From the NCBI GenBank assembly GCA_012799165.1, contig JAAZLU010000122.1:1-7658 (forward strand): a stretch of DNA of 7,658 bases. The letters run 5' to 3'. Below the pieces are notes generated by a model that saw only the letters and a list, made by a program, of their open reading frames with translations, had not been told where the DNA came from and made no database searches. Shown here one piece after another: positions 6,273 to 7,658 of the stretch. Within the stretch, counting starts at the first letter, position 1; every line of letters starts with the position of its first letter. This DNA comes from Clostridiales bacterium (lineage in GTDB: Bacteria; Bacillota; Clostridia; Peptostreptococcales; Anaerovoracaceae). The position numbers and the translations under genes were made by a program.

Positions 6273-6290
6273 AACCTGTATTTTTTTAGC
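6268..6290. terminator. weak AT-rich inverted repeat between convergent genes
   Basis: GCTAAAA (6268-6274) and TTTTAGC (6284-6290) form a perfect 7-bp stem with a 9-nt loop, overlapping the HAD stop codon and filling most of the 24-bp gap to the convergent lipoprotein stop. Its position suggests a shared bidirectional terminator, but the stem has only two G-C pairs and no separate T-run follows it, so it would be a poor intrinsic terminator. Confidence 0.25.
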
Positions 6291-6296
6291 CTTGCT

Positions 6297-7367
6297 TTAA
6301 CCCAGCGGTTCGGTAATTCTGTACAGTATAATCTCAAAAAGGTTGAGATTTACGCTTAAAAATGAATCCCCGTTGCTTATCTGAACAAAACAGATCCAAT
6401 CACTGCCCTCGCCGCGCGAAGAGTAATTCACAATAAAGTCCCCCATGCCTATCGTATCGATTATGGGATCGTCGGTATAATCGAGATACGAGCGCAGCCA
6501 ATCAGGTCCCGTACCGTGTTCCTCGTATATGGTATCAAGTTCAAAGCGACCCTCGTAGTAATACGAAGTTCCGTCGTCAAGGTATAGGCGGATTTCAAAT
6601 TGAAGATTTTCATCTATTTTCATATAGACGTCGGGATCATCTACATTGTCTGTCCATTCTCCGGCAAGAAACTCAGCATCCAAAGGTTCCGCATACATAT
6701 AATCGTAATTTACCTCTCCGCAAAACGGATCGATTACCAAGACCCTGTTATTGCCGAAATAGCGAATTCTTACAAAACCTTTACTATCGGCAATAAGAGC
6801 ATTCGCCCAGTAGTAGCCTTCTTCCTCCAAGCCCTCAGGCATAGCATCGTGATGCGCTATAGTTTCTCCGTCGGGATTGACGCCGAAAATCCAGGGCTGA
6901 AAAGCCCCCGTCAGGAAAAGATTGTCATCTTCGTCAAAATCCCAGGAAGCGCCGTCGCCTCCGAAATCCTCGTTTACCCAGCGAAGCTCCCCGGTATCCG
7001 GATCTAAACAGTAAACCGATCCGCCCGCCAGGAAGATATATCCGGCAGTGCTGACACCTACATCCTGAATAGCCTGATTCTGTCCCACATCGCAAGTTTC
7101 GGTTACATACTCCCACAGAACAGTTCCGTCGGCGGCAAGACCTTTTATGCGACCGGTAACCTGAGCATTTTGGTTAGATTCCAGCTGCATATCTATCGCT
7201 TCCACAACAGCAGGGACTTCAGGAGCCTTGGGTGCTTCGGGCTGCGGAGTTTCCGACTTCTCGGGAGGTACGGGAGGCTCATTATTTGCGTTCCCGCCGG
7301 TTCTGCCGCATGCGGCAAGTCCGACTAATAAGACAAGTACAAGTATAAGGGATATAATTTTTCTCAT
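6297..7367 (-). CDS. PQQ-like beta-propeller lipoprotein
   Basis: A 356-residue exported protein. The signal peptide (residues 1-19) ends in a textbook lipobox LAAC with Cys20 as the lipid anchor. A Pro/Glu/Asn-rich tether (21-55) follows, then PQQ-like propeller repeats of the form 'x-YCLDPDTGELRW' at about 72-89, 109-131, 150-170 and 206-222, too few for a full eight-blade ring. From about 235 the chain changes to a beta-rich segment with GEW, LYLDDGTSYYYEGRFEL and several Trp/Tyr residues, perhaps a small barrel. Such propellers usually bind proteins or act as scaffolds; the residues of true quinoprotein dehydrogenases are not seen. ATG at 7367 is chosen because AAGGAGGG (7380-7373) lies 5 bases upstream and the signal peptide begins there; an upstream in-frame start near 7484 would cover the promoter. 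Its promoter and leader are homologous to those of the gene at 4177-5376. Confidence 0.9.
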   Translation of the reverse strand: MRKIISLILVLVLLVGLAACGRTGGNANNEPPVPPEKSETPQPEAPKAPEVPAVVEAIDMQLESNQNAQVTGRIKGLAADGTVLWEYVTETCDVGQNQAIQDVGVSTAGYIFLAGGSVYCLDPDTGELRWVNEDFGGDGASWDFDEDDNLFLTGAFQPWIFGVNPDGETIAHHDAMPEGLEEEGYYWANALIADSKGFVRIRYFGNNRVLVIDPFCGEVNYDYMYAEPLDAEFLAGEWTDNVDDPDVYMKIDENLQFEIRLYLDDGTSYYYEGRFELDTIYEEHGTGPDWLRSYLDYTDDPIIDTIGMGDFIVNYSSRGEGSDWICFVQISNGDSFLSVNLNLFEIILYRITEPLG

Positions 7368-7396
7368 GTTAACCCTCCTTATAGAATACCTCTTAC

Positions 7397-7416
7397 CATG
7401 CACGTCCGTTCGCATG
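7397..7416 (-). ncRNA. leader hairpin with AACGGACG loop (copy 2)
   Basis: On the minus strand the leader of the PQQ-like lipoprotein gene can fold as CAUGCG / UGCAUG (five Watson-Crick pairs and one G-U) around an 8-nt loop AACGGACG (7410-7403). It begins about 10 nt after the predicted start of transcription and ends 29 nt before the ATG. It aligns without gaps to 5414-5435: two stem pairs changed on both sides (T-A to C-G and G-C to A-T), one pair changed from U-G to C-G, and the loop keeps AAYGGAYG. An alternative register ATGCA/TGCAT (7398-7402 with 7415-7419) is also possible. Confidence 0.5.
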
Positions 7417-7431
7417 CATTTTATGTTTTTG

Positions 7432-7459
7432 ATTATAACGCTTCCTTTACATCCAAGGA
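7432..7459 (-). promoter_or_regulatory. predicted promoter of the PQQ-like lipoprotein gene
   Basis: On the minus strand there is a perfect -10 TATAAT (7437-7432), with the weak -35 candidate TCCTTG (7459-7454) 16 bp upstream. Transcription would begin near 7425, about 58 nt before the ATG. In the 26 bases upstream of TATAAT, 19 match the other lipoprotein promoter without gaps. Confidence 0.65.
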
Positions 7460-7574
7460 TAGCATCTTTCCAAGCAACAAGCAAAAGGAAATCTCCTACC
7501 CCCGCAATAAGGCTATGCCTGCATATGACAAGAATGAATTTTTATTCTGTAATCCTTTTCAAATTAAATTGCTT

Positions 7575-7609
7575 GTAATAAGATCAAAACCTCAATACTC
7601 TCTTATTAC
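7575..7609. repeat. 9-bp inverted repeat in AT-rich DNA
   Basis: GTAATAAGA (7575-7583) and TCTTATTAC (7601-7609) are perfect inverted repeats with a 17-nt spacer. The right arm overlaps the last codons of the probable leftward gene ending at 7592, so the stem would form around its stop codon. The stem is AT-rich and no T-run follows, so it is a poor terminator; it could be an operator or chance. Confidence 0.3.
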
Positions 7610-7658
7610 CTTCCAGTGATTATACAAATCGTCCATGGAGTATCTTGCATTGGCGGGG
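7592..7658 (-). CDS. probable C-terminus of a leftward gene (partial)
   Basis: On the minus strand a frame enters from the right edge and ends in TGA at 7594-7592, reading 21 codons that finish with DLYNHWKVIREY. The residue mix (Trp, three Tyr, balanced charge) looks like a real protein end rather than translated spacer. Twenty-one open codons alone are not significant, and I recognise no family. It would lie upstream of, and in the same direction as, the PQQ-like lipoprotein gene, leaving about 225 bp between them that hold that gene's promoter and leader. Confidence 0.35.
   Translation of the reverse strand, partial: PANARYSMDDLYNHWKVIREY

Noticed and set aside
7228..7619. Plus-strand frames across the PQQ-lipoprotein start and upstream region
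   Set aside because: They run antisense to the signal peptide, promoter and leader, with Ser/Pro-rich, non-protein-like content and no ribosome site.

Overview
The window looks like chromosomal DNA from a low-to-mid-GC Gram-positive (Firmicutes/Clostridia-like) bacterium. I infer this from the strong AGGAGG-type ribosome binding sites, the consensus TATAAT promoters and two exported lipoproteins with an N-terminal lipobox. No phage, transposon, CRISPR or RNA-gene sequence was seen.

Left half (1-4142): a rightward three-gene operon. It encodes a class III PLP aminotransferase of the glutamate-1-semialdehyde aminomutase type (280-1746), a class II (FucA/AraD-type, zinc) aldolase with an extra C-terminal domain (1753-2754) and a class 3 aldehyde dehydrogenase (2766-4142). 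The genes are 6 and 11 bases apart and each has its own Shine-Dalgarno. The order suggests a route in which an amine is exchanged for a carbonyl, the carbon chain is cut by aldol cleavage and the released aldehyde is oxidised to an acid. The substrate cannot be read from the sequence, and no haem genes accompany the aminomutase-like protein. Upstream are two copies of an 18-bp palindrome (93-110 and 216-233). The second covers the predicted transcription start of a good extended -10 promoter, which suggests control by a dimeric DNA-binding regulator not encoded in the window.

Right half (4143-7658): two leftward lipoprotein genes (4177-5376, no recognised family; 6297-7367, PQQ-like beta-propeller) flank a rightward HAD phosphatase gene (5655-6272). 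The two lipoproteins are not visibly related, but their promoters and 5' leaders are. They share a 17-nt identical block around TATAAT, followed by a short hairpin whose stem has changed by compensatory substitutions while its loop keeps the pattern AAYGGAYG. This is the most interesting signal in the window: a candidate conserved leader RNA element, possibly a CsrA-type site or a 5' stabilising hairpin.

Edges: the right edge (7592-7658) probably holds the last 21 codons of another leftward gene. The left edge may hold the first codons of a divergent leftward gene, but the support is weak.
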